Shown: positions 19,960-28,510 of the stretch, in pieces | How the letters are laid out: every line of letters starts with the position of its first letter | Position numbering within the stretch: position 1 is the stretch's first letter | Source of the DNA: Macrococcus carouselicus | GTDB taxonomy: Bacteria; Bacillota; Bacilli; Staphylococcales; Staphylococcaceae | NCBI RefSeq assembly: GCF_004359515.1 | Contig: NZ_SCWD01000003.1 | Span: 62,001-126,000, forward strand | Direction: 5' to 3' | DNA length: 64,000 nt | Position numbers and translations under genes: made by a program | The notes under the pieces: model-generated | Databases searched by the model: none | The model's input: only the letters and a program-made list of their open reading frames with translations | Told to the model about the DNA's origin: nothing

Positions 19960-21110
19960 AGACGCATCGCCTCCTGATAAGCTTCACCCGTCTGGCCACC
20001 GTTATAGAGTTCAATCGCTTCAGAAAATGCTCTTCCACCAGCGGCTGCACCTTGCGGATGTCCATGGACGCCGCCTCCTGCATTGATGACGATATCTGTA
20101 CCGTAGTCTTCAATAAGTCTTGACACAAGACCCGGGTGAATCCCTGCTGAAGGGACCGGAAACGTTCTTCTGACACCTATATCATCACGAGCTGCTTTCA
20201 CAATCTGCTGCGCATCCTGAGCATTCATCGGCACCGAACCATAAGGTGCCGGGAAAAGGATGAAATCAGCTCCTGCCAGACGGGTGAGTTTAGCTAGCAG
20301 AAGACTGTAACTGAGACCGTAATCCGGGCTTCCAGCCAGCGCACCTGCTAATGCAGGATGCGCCAGAATCGGCAGACCCAGATTCAGGGTACGAATTGCT
20401 TTCAGTACATCGAGTCCATAGGCATGAACATTAAAAAGAAAAGCTGTCGCACCCAATTTCTTTGCTCGAACGGCTTTGTCTTTGAGCTGGAAGACGGGCC
20501 CAGATAAATTAACTGCATAGAGCACTTCTTTACCTGTTTCCTTCTTCACTTCCGCCAGTACTTCAGCTCCTGCTCTTATACGATCTTCAAATGGTAGTTC
20601 AGGAACGTCATACAAGATTTCATCATCTTTAATAATATCAACGCCACCCTTTGCCTGCTCTCTTAACTGATCACGGAAGAACTGAATATCACGACCGATA
20701 ATTCCTTTAAAAATACTCATTACCAGCGGTCGTCTCTCTACCCCTATCAACTGGCGAATGCCTTCGATTCCTAATGCAGGTCCCGGAAAGTGTTCGGTAA
20801 ACCGGTCAAATTCTATATCTATCAGCTTGATTTGACCGTCAAGAGATAACTTGCCGAATACTGTTGTCAATATAGACGAGAAGTCACCAGTGATATTTTT
20901 AACGGGGTAACCGATTTTCAACTCAAACAGATCATCTGCCAGCTGTTCAGCGGTAACCACTCTGCCCTTGTAAGCCTCAAGATGCTTCTGATCCAGTTCT
21001 GTCAGATCCGTCCAGCTGCCAACTGTCAGGCCAACTGCAATATTTTCAGCTATTTGATAAATATTATCTGTTTTTTTTCTAATCTGATATGTGGCAATGA
21101 TTTCAGACAT
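19947..21110 (-). CDS. mtnW: RuBisCO-like 2,3-diketo-5-methylthiopentyl-1-phosphate enolase MtnW
   Basis: 387 residues, a type IV RuBisCO-like protein. The metal/carbamate motif GGVDIIKDDE is present with Lys161, Asp163 and Glu164, but the protein acts as an enolase, not a carboxylase. The presence of mtnX next to it agrees with the Bacillus two-enzyme route (MtnW plus MtnX), in contrast to the fused MtnC. AGGAGG before the start lies in the tail of the decayed permease. Confidence 0.95.
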   Translation of the reverse strand: MSEIIATYQIRKKTDNIYQIAENIAVGLTVGSWTDLTELDQKHLEAYKGRVVTAEQLADDLFELKIGYPVKNITGDFSSILTTVFGKLSLDGQIKLIDIEFDRFTEHFPGPALGIEGIRQLIGVERRPLVMSIFKGIIGRDIQFFRDQLREQAKGGVDIIKDDEILYDVPELPFEDRIRAGAEVLAEVKKETGKEVLYAVNLSGPVFQLKDKAVRAKKLGATAFLFNVHAYGLDVLKAIRTLNLGLPILAHPALAGALAGSPDYGLSYSLLLAKLTRLAGADFILFPAPYGSVPMNAQDAQQIVKAARDDIGVRRTFPVPSAGIHPGLVSRLIEDYGTDIVINAGGGVHGHPQGAAAGGRAFSEAIELYNGGQTGEAYQEAMRLWAT

Positions 21111-21407
21111 GTGGGTGACCTCCTTTTTTTAACTGTGCATAATTCACCATCAGTGCAATGGCCAGCACACTTCCTTTGACAATATTCAATGTATAATAAG
21201 GTACGGACAGCATCACCAGTCCATTCTCCAGTATCGCTATAAGCAGAGCACCTAACAGCGTTCCTGGAACCGGACTGCATTTTTCTTTGAGCCAATCATA
21301 TTGACGCGTCCTGGATTAGTCTGATGAAGCAGCAGATAGGCCACGATCGCCATGCCGCTGAAGATAGAAATCATATTGTTGACTGACATAAACTTAGGAG
21401 TAGCCAT
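21103..21407 (-). pseudogene. Remnant of an RbsC-type ABC sugar permease
   Basis: Between mtnA and mtnW lies a gene fossil. One frame gives the start ATPKFMSVNNMISIFSG, fused to YLLLHQTNPGRVNMIGSKKN. These resemble the N terminus and the middle cytoplasmic loop of ribose/xylose-type permeases of the BPD_transp_2 family. Another frame gives VPGTLLGALLIAILENGL through MVNYAQLKKGG, the usual C-terminal helix pair of the family. A working permease would be about 300 residues, so most is deleted, with at least two joints and a frameshift. In a methionine-salvage operon it may once have imported methylthioribose (inference). Confidence 0.75.
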
Positions 21408-21447
21408 CCAGCAAGCACCACCCCCTGCTAAATACTTAACGCTCCTT

Positions 21448-22467
21448 TCATTTAGCTTCCTCTTCTCCAAATAGTTTCTTGATCGCTTCTTCTGTTGCAT
21501 CCACCAGCCCGTGTTCTGTCGCAAGTGCTGTAATGAGCTCATGCGGCGTGACATCGAAGGCCGGATTATAGACCGCACTGCCTTCTACTGTGATCGCCTT
21601 ATCATGAATATGCGTCACTTCATAAGGATTCCGCTCTTCTATCGGAATACCTTCACCACTGGCTACTTCCAGATCAAAGGTCGGTGTGGGTGCTGCAACA
21701 TAGAATGGCACGTGATAGTAATGTGCGGCAATGGCCAGTGGCAGTGTGCCGATTTTATTGACGACATCTCCATTCGCCGCTACCCGGTCGCAGCCTACGA
21801 ATATGGCTGTAATTTCACCTTGCTGCATCAGGGTCGCGGCAGTCGAATCGGTAATAATAGTGACATCTATGCCAGCTTGTGCGAGTTCATAGGCTGTCAG
21901 TGCGCCCTGCAGTCTCGGTCTTGTCTCATCACTGTAGACTTTAAAGGAAATATTCTGTTCATGTGCCAGATAGAAAGGGGCTGTTGCTGTGCCGTAAGCA
22001 CTTGTTGCCAGCATTCCAGGGTTACAGTGAATAAGAAACGACGTGCCATCCTGCACAAGGTGCTGCAGAGACTGGCCGATTGCCAGATTGATCGTGGTGT
22101 CTTCCTGATCAATCAGATGTGCTTCATCTTCCAGACGCTGAATGGTTTCTGACTGGTTATCAGTAATTAAATGACTGACCCGCTTTAATGCCCAGTGCAG
22201 ATTGACTGCAGTCGGTCGTGTATTCTTCAGTCGATTGATAACACGTTCCATATGAGTACTGAAATGACCACCCTTGAACTCCCTTGCGCCGATTGCTGCA
22301 CCATATGCCGCTGTAATGCCGATTGCAGGAGCGCCTCTTACCACCATCTGTTCAATTGCCTGTGCTACCTCTTCAACTGTGTTGACTGTCTTGTAACTAG
22401 TTTGATGAGGTAGCTCTGTCTGATCGAGTAAGGTCAGATAACCCTCTTTATATTCAACTGCCTTCAT
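21448..22467 (-). CDS. mtnA: Methylthioribose-1-phosphate isomerase MtnA
   Basis: 339 residues, eIF2B-alpha-like fold. It isomerises methylthioribose-1-phosphate to methylthioribulose-1-phosphate. Catalytic Cys148 in IHCNPGMLATSAYG and Asp227 in VGCDRVAANGD; RGAPAIGITAAYG near residue 44 binds substrate. It overlaps mtnK by four bases. Confidence 0.96.
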   Translation of the reverse strand: MKAVEYKEGYLTLLDQTELPHQTSYKTVNTVEEVAQAIEQMVVRGAPAIGITAAYGAAIGAREFKGGHFSTHMERVINRLKNTRPTAVNLHWALKRVSHLITDNQSETIQRLEDEAHLIDQEDTTINLAIGQSLQHLVQDGTSFLIHCNPGMLATSAYGTATAPFYLAHEQNISFKVYSDETRPRLQGALTAYELAQAGIDVTIITDSTAATLMQQGEITAIFVGCDRVAANGDVVNKIGTLPLAIAAHYYHVPFYVAAPTPTFDLEVASGEGIPIEERNPYEVTHIHDKAITVEGSAVYNPAFDVTPHELITALATEHGLVDATEEAIKKLFGEEEAK

Positions 22468-23657
22468 GCGACCTGTTCCTTACTGTTCTGATAGATTGCG
22501 AATAAAGATGGATAGATTCGTATTTTATCAGGATGCTGAATCAGGTAGCGTGCAAATGACAGCAGCTGAATTTCCGTTCTGACTCTCGTCTCTTCAAGTA
22601 ACGTGATGTCCGACACTTTTGCCATACCGACAATGCGGCGGATGATTTCAAGACCTGCGACCATATAAGCATCTTTCTCAATTTCCGAGATAAAGGCAGC
22701 AAATATCGATTCATCATTCAAGGCAATATCCCGTGTCTCATTCTGCAGAATAATCAGTGCAGAGGACCGGAACGTCTTCATGACTTCTTCAATTGTCTTT
22801 TCCAGCCAAGCCATCTGCTCTTTCTGTCCTTTTGTCTCCGCATATGCATAGGCAAATAAAAGATGTGCAATAACATTCCCGACATCATAGCCGGCAGGAC
22901 CGAAGAAGCCGAATTCCGGATCGATCACTTTAATTCCTTCAGCGTTCACAAATACTGAGCCAGAATGGAGATCCCCATGAATGAGACTTTCTGCTTTATT
23001 CAGAAATTTCAGTTTCGCTTCTGCAGCAGAACGCTTCAATGCTGCATCATTATAGATATACTGCTCTACATATTCCGCTAGTTCAGGAGATAGTTCATTA
23101 CGGCTGAAGTTATCATAGAAAGGTTCTGTATAAACCAGGCCCTCTGTAATCTCGCAAAGTTCCGGATTGATCATTTCCTTCTGCAGCATCTTCTTCTCCT
23201 TCGGTGGCAGAATGAAGTCAGAAGTACGGATAAGCGTCTCTGCCAAGTAATGCCCTAAAAGCTGACCGAGATGGGGATAGATCTGATTCTGCTGCAGGGC
23301 AGTACGTAAGATTTCATAATTGCTGAGATCCTCCATAATCACACACTTCATTGTCTCATCTATCAAATAAATAGCCGGCACAAAATCAGGCACATAACGG
23401 CCGTGCGCCTGTAATAAACGCCCTTCTCTTATCGTGCGGTCAGTTGATAGAATGAACTCGTCCGATATACGTGCCGTATGACCGGAGTGTTTAACAATAA
23501 CTGACGTTTCTCCGTCCGAAATCCTGAAGACATAATTCAGATTGCCGTCACCAATTTCAGACACGGTCAGTTCTTTGTCCGTAAAGCAGTCTGTTTTTTC
23601 GAGTATGTATGCTTTAACTGCTGCTTCATCCATTAAGAAATAACGATCAAACTTCAT
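22464..23657 (-). CDS. mtnK: Methylthioribose kinase MtnK
   Basis: 397 residues, aminoglycoside-phosphotransferase-like kinase. It phosphorylates methylthioribose with ATP, the entry step when MTR rather than MTA-phosphorolysis is used. Catalytic-loop HGDLHSGS and metal-binding IDPEFGFFGP are present. The start at 23657 follows GGGAG; an upstream extension would run into the riboswitch terminator. First gene of the operon. Confidence 0.95.
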   Translation of the reverse strand: MKFDRYFLMDEAAVKAYILEKTDCFTDKELTVSEIGDGNLNYVFRISDGETSVIVKHSGHTARISDEFILSTDRTIREGRLLQAHGRYVPDFVPAIYLIDETMKCVIMEDLSNYEILRTALQQNQIYPHLGQLLGHYLAETLIRTSDFILPPKEKKMLQKEMINPELCEITEGLVYTEPFYDNFSRNELSPELAEYVEQYIYNDAALKRSAAEAKLKFLNKAESLIHGDLHSGSVFVNAEGIKVIDPEFGFFGPAGYDVGNVIAHLLFAYAYAETKGQKEQMAWLEKTIEEVMKTFRSSALIILQNETRDIALNDESIFAAFISEIEKDAYMVAGLEIIRRIVGMAKVSDITLLEETRVRTEIQLLSFARYLIQHPDKIRIYPSLFAIYQNSKEQVA

Positions 23658-23687
23658 TTTCTTCTCCCTTGAGTTCTTATCAAGAAC

Positions 23688-23840
23688 AAAAAAAGACGTT
23701 TTTCCTTGTACAAGGAAAAACGTCGCCATCAGTATCTCTACTTATCTTTCAGTACATCAGTACTGTAGGAATTGGCACCTTTTCCATTGGATAGGTTGCT
23801 GGACGTCATAGGGCCTAATCCCTCAGTCACTCTTGATAAG
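23688..23840 (-). promoter_or_regulatory. SAM-I (S-box) riboswitch with terminator
   Basis: On the minus strand the leader begins CTTATCAAGAGTGACTGAGG, has the conserved GGCCCTATGACGTCCAGCAACC and GGTGCCAATTCC blocks, and closes helix P1 with AGATAAG (23741-23747). A strong terminator follows: stem GACGTTTTTCCTTGTACAAGG (23695-23724) then a seven-base T-tract. SAM binding should favour the terminator and switch off mtnK and the genes behind it when methionine is plentiful. Confidence 0.96.
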
Positions 23841-23867
23841 AACTATTTAATTTTTTTGTTAGTATGA

Positions 23868-23896
23868 ATATTAAATCAAGAAAGATTGAAAGTCAA
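23868..23896 (-). promoter_or_regulatory. Promoter of the mtn operon
   Basis: -35 TTGACT (23891-23896), 17-base spacer, -10 TAATAT (23868-23873). It is placed about 30 bases before the S-box. Confidence 0.8.
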
Positions 23897-23900
23897 TTTA

Positions 23901-23915
23901 AATTTTCAGAAATAT
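23901..23915. promoter_or_regulatory. CodY-like site upstream of the mtn promoter
   Basis: AATTTTCAGAAATAT differs at two of 15 positions from the CodY consensus AATTTTCWGAAAATT. It abuts the upstream side of the -35 box of mtnK. AT-rich surroundings make chance matches possible. Confidence 0.35.
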
Positions 23916-24869
23916 TTATTTATTTTCTTTTTCACGAATAGCTGACAGCATTTCTTTTGTCATTGTATCTAAATCAAACTTAGGATCGAAGCCCCATTGT
24001 CTTTTCGCTTCTGAAGCGTCGATTGAATTCGGCCAGCTTTCAGCGATTGCCTGACGCACCGGATCCACGTCATAGTCAAGTTCGAAATCCGGTATTTCTT
24101 TACGAATGCTTGCTGCAACCATTTCAGGGTCAATACTCATCGCAGTGACATTGAATGCATTTCTGTCTTCAAGTTTGTCTGCGGGTGCTTCCATTAATTT
24201 GATGATGGCATCGATTGCGTCATCCATGAACATCATATCCATGAAAGTGCCTTTGTCGATATATGAAGTGTATTTACCTTCACGGACCGCTTTGAAGTAG
24301 ATTTCTACTGCATAGTCAGTTGTACCGCCACCTGGTTCTTTAACGTGTGAAATAAGACCTGGGAAACGCACGCCGCGTGTATCTACGCCGAAACGATGGA
24401 AATAGTAGTCACATAATAACTCGCCGGATACTTTGTTAACGCCGTACATCGTTGTTGGACGTTGAATAGTTGTCTGTGGCGTGTCGTCTTTTGGTGTATT
24501 TGGACCGAACGCACCAATTGATGAAGGTGTGAAGAACTGCATATTGTGCTTACGTGCAACTTCAAGTGCATTCAGTAATCCACCCATATTTAAGTTCCAG
24601 GCGAACACCGGATTTTTTTCTGCAGTTGCAGATAATAACGCAGCCATGTGCATGATTGTATCCGCTTTGAATGCTTCTGCGATTCTATCCATTTTCTCTG
24701 CATCTGTTACATCGAGTTCTTCAAATGGGCCTTCAAGTACACGGCTGCCTTCTTCCGGGCGACGTAAATCCGTTGCAAGCACATTGTCCTGTCCGTAGAT
24801 TTCACGTAATTTTGCTGTTAATTCTGTACCGATCTGGCCACATGCACCCGTGATCATAATTCTTTTCAT
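23916..24869 (-). CDS. tdh: L-threonine 3-dehydrogenase, short-chain (SDR/epimerase) type
   Basis: 317 residues. Rossmann motif GACGQIG at 8-14, catalytic Tyr142 and Lys146 in [10 protein letters not shown], Ser116/Ser117 in [11 protein letters not shown]. It belongs to the extended SDR proteins often annotated as NAD-dependent epimerases. Together with the adjacent kbl it most likely oxidises threonine to 2-amino-3-oxobutyrate, which Kbl cleaves to glycine and acetyl-CoA. The S. aureus counterpart is near ilvE. Confidence 0.88.
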   Translation of the reverse strand: MKRIMITGACGQIGTELTAKLREIYGQDNVLATDLRRPEEGSRVLEGPFEELDVTDAEKMDRIAEAFKADTIMHMAALLSATAEKNPVFAWNLNMGGLLNALEVARKHNMQFFTPSSIGAFGPNTPKDDTPQTTIQRPTTMYGVNKVSGELLCDYYFHRFGVDTRGVRFPGLISHVKEPGGGTTDYAVEIYFKAVREGKYTSYIDKGTFMDMMFMDDAIDAIIKLMEAPADKLEDRNAFNVTAMSIDPEMVAASIRKEIPDFELDYDVDPVRQAIAESWPNSIDASEAKRQWGFDPKFDLDTMTKEMLSAIREKENK

Positions 24870-24908
24870 TATATGAACGCTCCTTTATGGGGTTGATATT
24901 TCCATTGA

Positions 24909-26099
24909 TTATTGAATAATATTTAACTCTTTGCCGACTTTTTCGTAGATCTTAAGTGCATCATCGAGCATTTCTTTCGTATGAGCAGCTGTCGGCATAT
25001 TTCTGACACGTCCAGTGCCTTTTGGTACTGTCGGGAAGACGATAGATTTAGCATAGACGCCTTCTTCCATTAAGCGTTTTGAGAATTGCTGTGTTATTTT
25101 TTCGTCACCGATGATACATGGTGTGATCGGTGTCTCTGAATGTCCGATATTGAAACCAAGTTCTTTCAGACCTTTTTTCAGGTAGTCACCATTTTCCCAT
25201 AATTGATCATGTAATTCAGTCGATTCCATTAAGATATCGATTGCTTGAATGATGGCAGCTGAATCGCCAGGTGTTAATGAAGTGGAGAATAAAAACGGAC
25301 GGCCCGCTACTTTTAACCAGTCGATGAGCTCCTGTGTTCCTGCTACATAACCACCGACAACACCGATCGCTTTAGATAATGTACCCATCTGGAAATCAAT
25401 TTTGTCCTGCAGACCAAAATGTTTAACCGTACCGGCACCTTTGCCCATGACGCCTGATCCGTGTGCATCATCCACATAGGTGATCAGATTGAATTCTTCA
25501 GCAATCTTAGCGATTTCAGGTAATAAAGCGACATCGCCGTCCATTGAAAAGACGCCATCTGTGATATACATGATTTTTTTGTACTGTCCTGATTCAACCG
25601 CTTCTTTCGCTTTCGCACGTAAATCTTCCATATCTGAGTGTTTAACACGGATGATCTTTGCTTTTGACAGGCGACAGCCATCAATAATTGAAGCATGGTT
25701 CAGCTCATCTGACAGAATCGCATCTTCTTTGTTCATCACTGCACTGATAGCACCCATATTACAGTTGAAGCCTGATTGGAAAGCGATAGCTGCTTCTGTT
25801 CCTTTGAATTCGGCAATTTTTTTCTCAAGCGCCGCATGTATATCAAGTGTGCCATTGATTGTACGGACAGCACCTGCCCCTACGCCATGAGAATCGATTG
25901 TTTCTTTCGCTGCCTTTTTAAGACGGTCATGCGTCGCAAGACCTAAGTAGTTATTAGAAGATAAGTTGATAAGCTCTTTGCCGTCAATCTTAATTTTAGG
26001 ACCGTTAGCCCCTTCTACTACGTTAATAACGTTGTATAATCCATTGTCCTTCAAGTAATCGAGATTCTCTGTTAAAAACTGATCTAAAACTTTAGACAT
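24909..26099 (-). CDS. kbl: Glycine C-acetyltransferase (2-amino-3-ketobutyrate CoA ligase)
   Basis: 396 residues, PLP-dependent alpha-oxoamine synthase. It converts 2-amino-3-oxobutyrate plus CoA to glycine and acetyl-CoA. PLP lysine Lys243 in [26 protein letters not shown] and [10 protein letters not shown] are family motifs. GGAGG precedes the chosen ATG; upstream in-frame codons fall in the intergenic gap. First gene of kbl-tdh, divergent from the M20 cluster. Confidence 0.95.
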   Translation of the reverse strand: MSKVLDQFLTENLDYLKDNGLYNVINVVEGANGPKIKIDGKELINLSSNNYLGLATHDRLKKAAKETIDSHGVGAGAVRTINGTLDIHAALEKKIAEFKGTEAAIAFQSGFNCNMGAISAVMNKEDAILSDELNHASIIDGCRLSKAKIIRVKHSDMEDLRAKAKEAVESGQYKKIMYITDGVFSMDGDVALLPEIAKIAEEFNLITYVDDAHGSGVMGKGAGTVKHFGLQDKIDFQMGTLSKAIGVVGGYVAGTQELIDWLKVAGRPFLFSTSLTPGDSAAIIQAIDILMESTELHDQLWENGDYLKKGLKELGFNIGHSETPITPCIIGDEKITQQFSKRLMEEGVYAKSIVFPTVPKGTGRVRNMPTAAHTKEMLDDALKIYEKVGKELNIIQ

Positions 26100-26184
26100 T
26101 TTGCTTCCTCCTATAGGGTTCATAATGGAATGTATTAATATTCTGATATATCTGCTAGAATTTAAAGAAAACGGGAGCTGAAAA

Positions 26185-27357
26185 ATGAATATAAACGAAG
26201 TCGTTAACCAACAATTGTCCACGTTAGTCGAACAAAGGCGTTACCTTCACCAACACCCGGAACTCTCCTTCCAGGAAAGAGAAACGTATCAATACATACT
26301 CAAACATTTACGTTCGCAACCTCATATTAACATAAAAGAACATGTGGGTGGTAGCGGTATCATCGCTGAAATTAAAGGTTTTGGTAACAAGACTGTGGCA
26401 TTTCGGGCGGATTTCGATGCGCTTCCTATACAGGATCAAAAAGATGTTCCATATAAATCAACAGTTCCCGGCGTCATGCATGCCTGTGGACACGATGGCC
26501 ATACCTCTATTCTACTCGCTTTATTGTCCATACTAAGTGAACACCATTCCTCTCTAAATGGAAACGTTGTCATGATTTTTCAGTTTGCTGAGGAACTTGC
26601 GCCTGGCGGTGCGAAGCCTATGATTGAAGAGGGTGCTCTTGACGATGTGGACGTCATCTATGGTCACCATCTCTGGAGCCCCTTCAATACACATGAAATT
26701 CATGTGAAGCCGGGTCCATTGATGGCCAGTCCCGATATGTTTGCTGTGACGCTTACAGGTAAGGGCGGACACGGGGCAAAGCCGCATACATCAATTGATT
26801 CAATCGTTGCTATGGCTCAGTTCATCAATAGCATTCAGACCCTGGTCTCAAGAACGATTGATCCCGTTGATTCAGCTGTAGTCACAATCGGTAAAGTAGA
26901 GGCCGGAAATGCGTTCAACATTATCAGCCACGAAGCAAGCTGTGAAGGGACGGTCCGGACATTCGATCCCGCAGTCAAGCAGCTGATCAAAGTCGGACTG
27001 GAGAATGAGCTGCAGGGTCTGGCTCTGGCAAAGGGCATCACTTATGAGCTGAACTACGTTGATGGCTATCCTTCAGTGGTTAACCACACCCGGGAATATA
27101 AAATCGTCAGACGAGCGGCTGAACGGCTGGGTCTCCCGTTTGTCGAAGCTCAACCGATGATGATCGGAGAGGATTTCGCTTATTATCTTCAGGAAAAACC
27201 GGGGGCATTCTTTTTAACGGGTGCTGGACATCCGGATGCACCGCCTCATCATCATGCGATGTTTGATTTAGATGAAGATTCACTTGCCACGGGTCTCAAA
27301 ATGTTTTTATCAATCTTAATGGAAGAAGGTATATTAGATGCTGACTCAGCTAGCTGA
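26185..27357 (+). CDS. M20 family N-acyl amino acid amidohydrolase, copy 1
   Basis: 390 residues, M20D metallopeptidase fold (AbgB/aminoacylase type) with a lid domain. Predicted metal site: Cys101 and His103 ([10 protein letters not shown]), Glu136/Glu137 (FAEELAPGG), His162 (YGHHLW) and a C-terminal HHH at PPHHHAMF. It should hydrolyse an N-acyl (acetyl or longer) amino acid; exact substrate unknown. First of three tandem paralogues; S. aureus, as far as I recall, has one gene here. It overlaps copy 2 by 20 bases. Confidence 0.9.
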   Translation: MNINEVVNQQLSTLVEQRRYLHQHPELSFQERETYQYILKHLRSQPHINIKEHVGGSGIIAEIKGFGNKTVAFRADFDALPIQDQKDVPYKSTVPGVMHACGHDGHTSILLALLSILSEHHSSLNGNVVMIFQFAEELAPGGAKPMIEEGALDDVDVIYGHHLWSPFNTHEIHVKPGPLMASPDMFAVTLTGKGGHGAKPHTSIDSIVAMAQFINSIQTLVSRTIDPVDSAVVTIGKVEAGNAFNIISHEASCEGTVRTFDPAVKQLIKVGLENELQGLALAKGITYELNYVDGYPSVVNHTREYKIVRRAAERLGLPFVEAQPMMIGEDFAYYLQEKPGAFFLTGAGHPDAPPHHHAMFDLDEDSLATGLKMFLSILMEEGILDADSAS

Positions 27358-28510
27358 TCAATACAATGACGAACTCATCAAAATTCGCAGACACTTTCAT
27401 ATGCATCCTGAACTGTCATTCCAGGAGAAAAAGACACCCGCTTATATTGCAGAGTACTTACGTGACCTTGGTATAGCAGTTGAAACAGGTGTCGGCGGTC
27501 GTGGTGTAGTCGGCCGGATGATCAAGGATCCTGCACTGCCGACTCTCGCGATTCGTGCAGATTTCGATGCCCTGCCGATTCAGGACGAGAAAGAAGTTCC
27601 CTATAAATCCACCGTGCCCGGTGTGATGCATGCCTGTGGTCACGATGCCCATACAGCCGTCCTGCTGATCACTGCAAAAATCCTCAGCCAGCACCGCGAT
27701 AACATCCTGGGTAATATCGTCTTCATTCATCAGCACGCAGAAGAAGTCGATCCGGGTGGTGCGATGCAGATGATTGCTGACGACTGCTTACAAGGTGTAG
27801 ACGCTATTATTGGTCAGCACGTCTCAAGCAGTCTGCCGGTCGGACAGATCGGCTACAAAGTGGGAACAGTAACAGGCATTCCCGATGACTTCTGGATCAC
27901 TTTACAGGGTCGCGGCGGACATGCGGCACATCCGGATACAACAATCGATCCGATTGCTGCTGCTATCCGTCTATGTAATGATCTGCAGTACATCGTCTCA
28001 CGTAAGACCAAACCGACGGCCCCAGCCGTACTCTCTATTACGATGCTGCATGCCGGCGAACAGAATAATGTCATCCCGGACACTGCGACAATCGGCGGTA
28101 CTATCCGTACTTTCGATGCAGAGACTCAGAACCTGATGGTCAGCGAGCTGAAGAAATGTCTGGAAGGTCTGGTGACTACGATGGCCATCACTTATGACCT
28201 CAAATATCTCAAAGGCTACCCCCCTGTCGTCAATACCGAGAAAGAAATGATGATGATTGTGGAGGCTGCAAGGAAAGTAGAGAGCGTCACAGAACTTGTG
28301 GAGCTTGAACCTTCTCTCGGAGGCGAAGATTTTTCTTATTATCTGCAGCGCGTTCCTGGTGCTTTTTTCTACACTGGTACACGCAATGAGAACTTTAAAG
28401 CTGACTTCCCGCATCACCATCCGAAGTTTGATATCGATGAACAGGGTATGATGAATGCGGTCAAAGTCTTCCTGCAGGCAACTGAAGATTATTTTAGCGA
28501 GGTGAAGTAA
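27338..28510 (+). CDS. M20 family N-acyl amino acid amidohydrolase, copy 2
   Basis: 390 residues. Metal site Cys100 and His102 (MHACGHDAHT), HAEEVDPGG and the C-terminal PHHHPKFDIDE are kept. It differs from copies 1 and 3 in the lid segment: MLHAGEQNNVIPDTATIGGT replaces the AGNAFN or AGDAFN type, more like the general aminoacylase/hippurate hydrolase subgroup, so substrate range probably differs. The stop shares one base with the start of copy 3 (TAATG). Confidence 0.9.
   Translation: MLTQLADQYNDELIKIRRHFHMHPELSFQEKKTPAYIAEYLRDLGIAVETGVGGRGVVGRMIKDPALPTLAIRADFDALPIQDEKEVPYKSTVPGVMHACGHDAHTAVLLITAKILSQHRDNILGNIVFIHQHAEEVDPGGAMQMIADDCLQGVDAIIGQHVSSSLPVGQIGYKVGTVTGIPDDFWITLQGRGGHAAHPDTTIDPIAAAIRLCNDLQYIVSRKTKPTAPAVLSITMLHAGEQNNVIPDTATIGGTIRTFDAETQNLMVSELKKCLEGLVTTMAITYDLKYLKGYPPVVNTEKEMMMIVEAARKVESVTELVELEPSLGGEDFSYYLQRVPGAFFYTGTRNENFKADFPHHHPKFDIDEQGMMNAVKVFLQATEDYFSEVK

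Noticed and set aside
19947-21110. MtnW as a true carbon-fixing RuBisCO
   Set aside because: It has the type IV RuBisCO-like pattern and sits with mtnX in a salvage operon; enolase function is the established role for this arrangement.
21252-21578. 108-codon reading frame over the mtnA end and the mtnA-mtnW gap as a gene
   Set aside because: Its first half is an alternative frame of mtnA; only the second half matches a permease, so it is a gene fragment.
21511-22152. 213-codon plus-strand reading frame opposite mtnA
   Set aside because: Antisense shadow of a conserved enzyme; composition rich in Cys/Arg and without recognisable motif.
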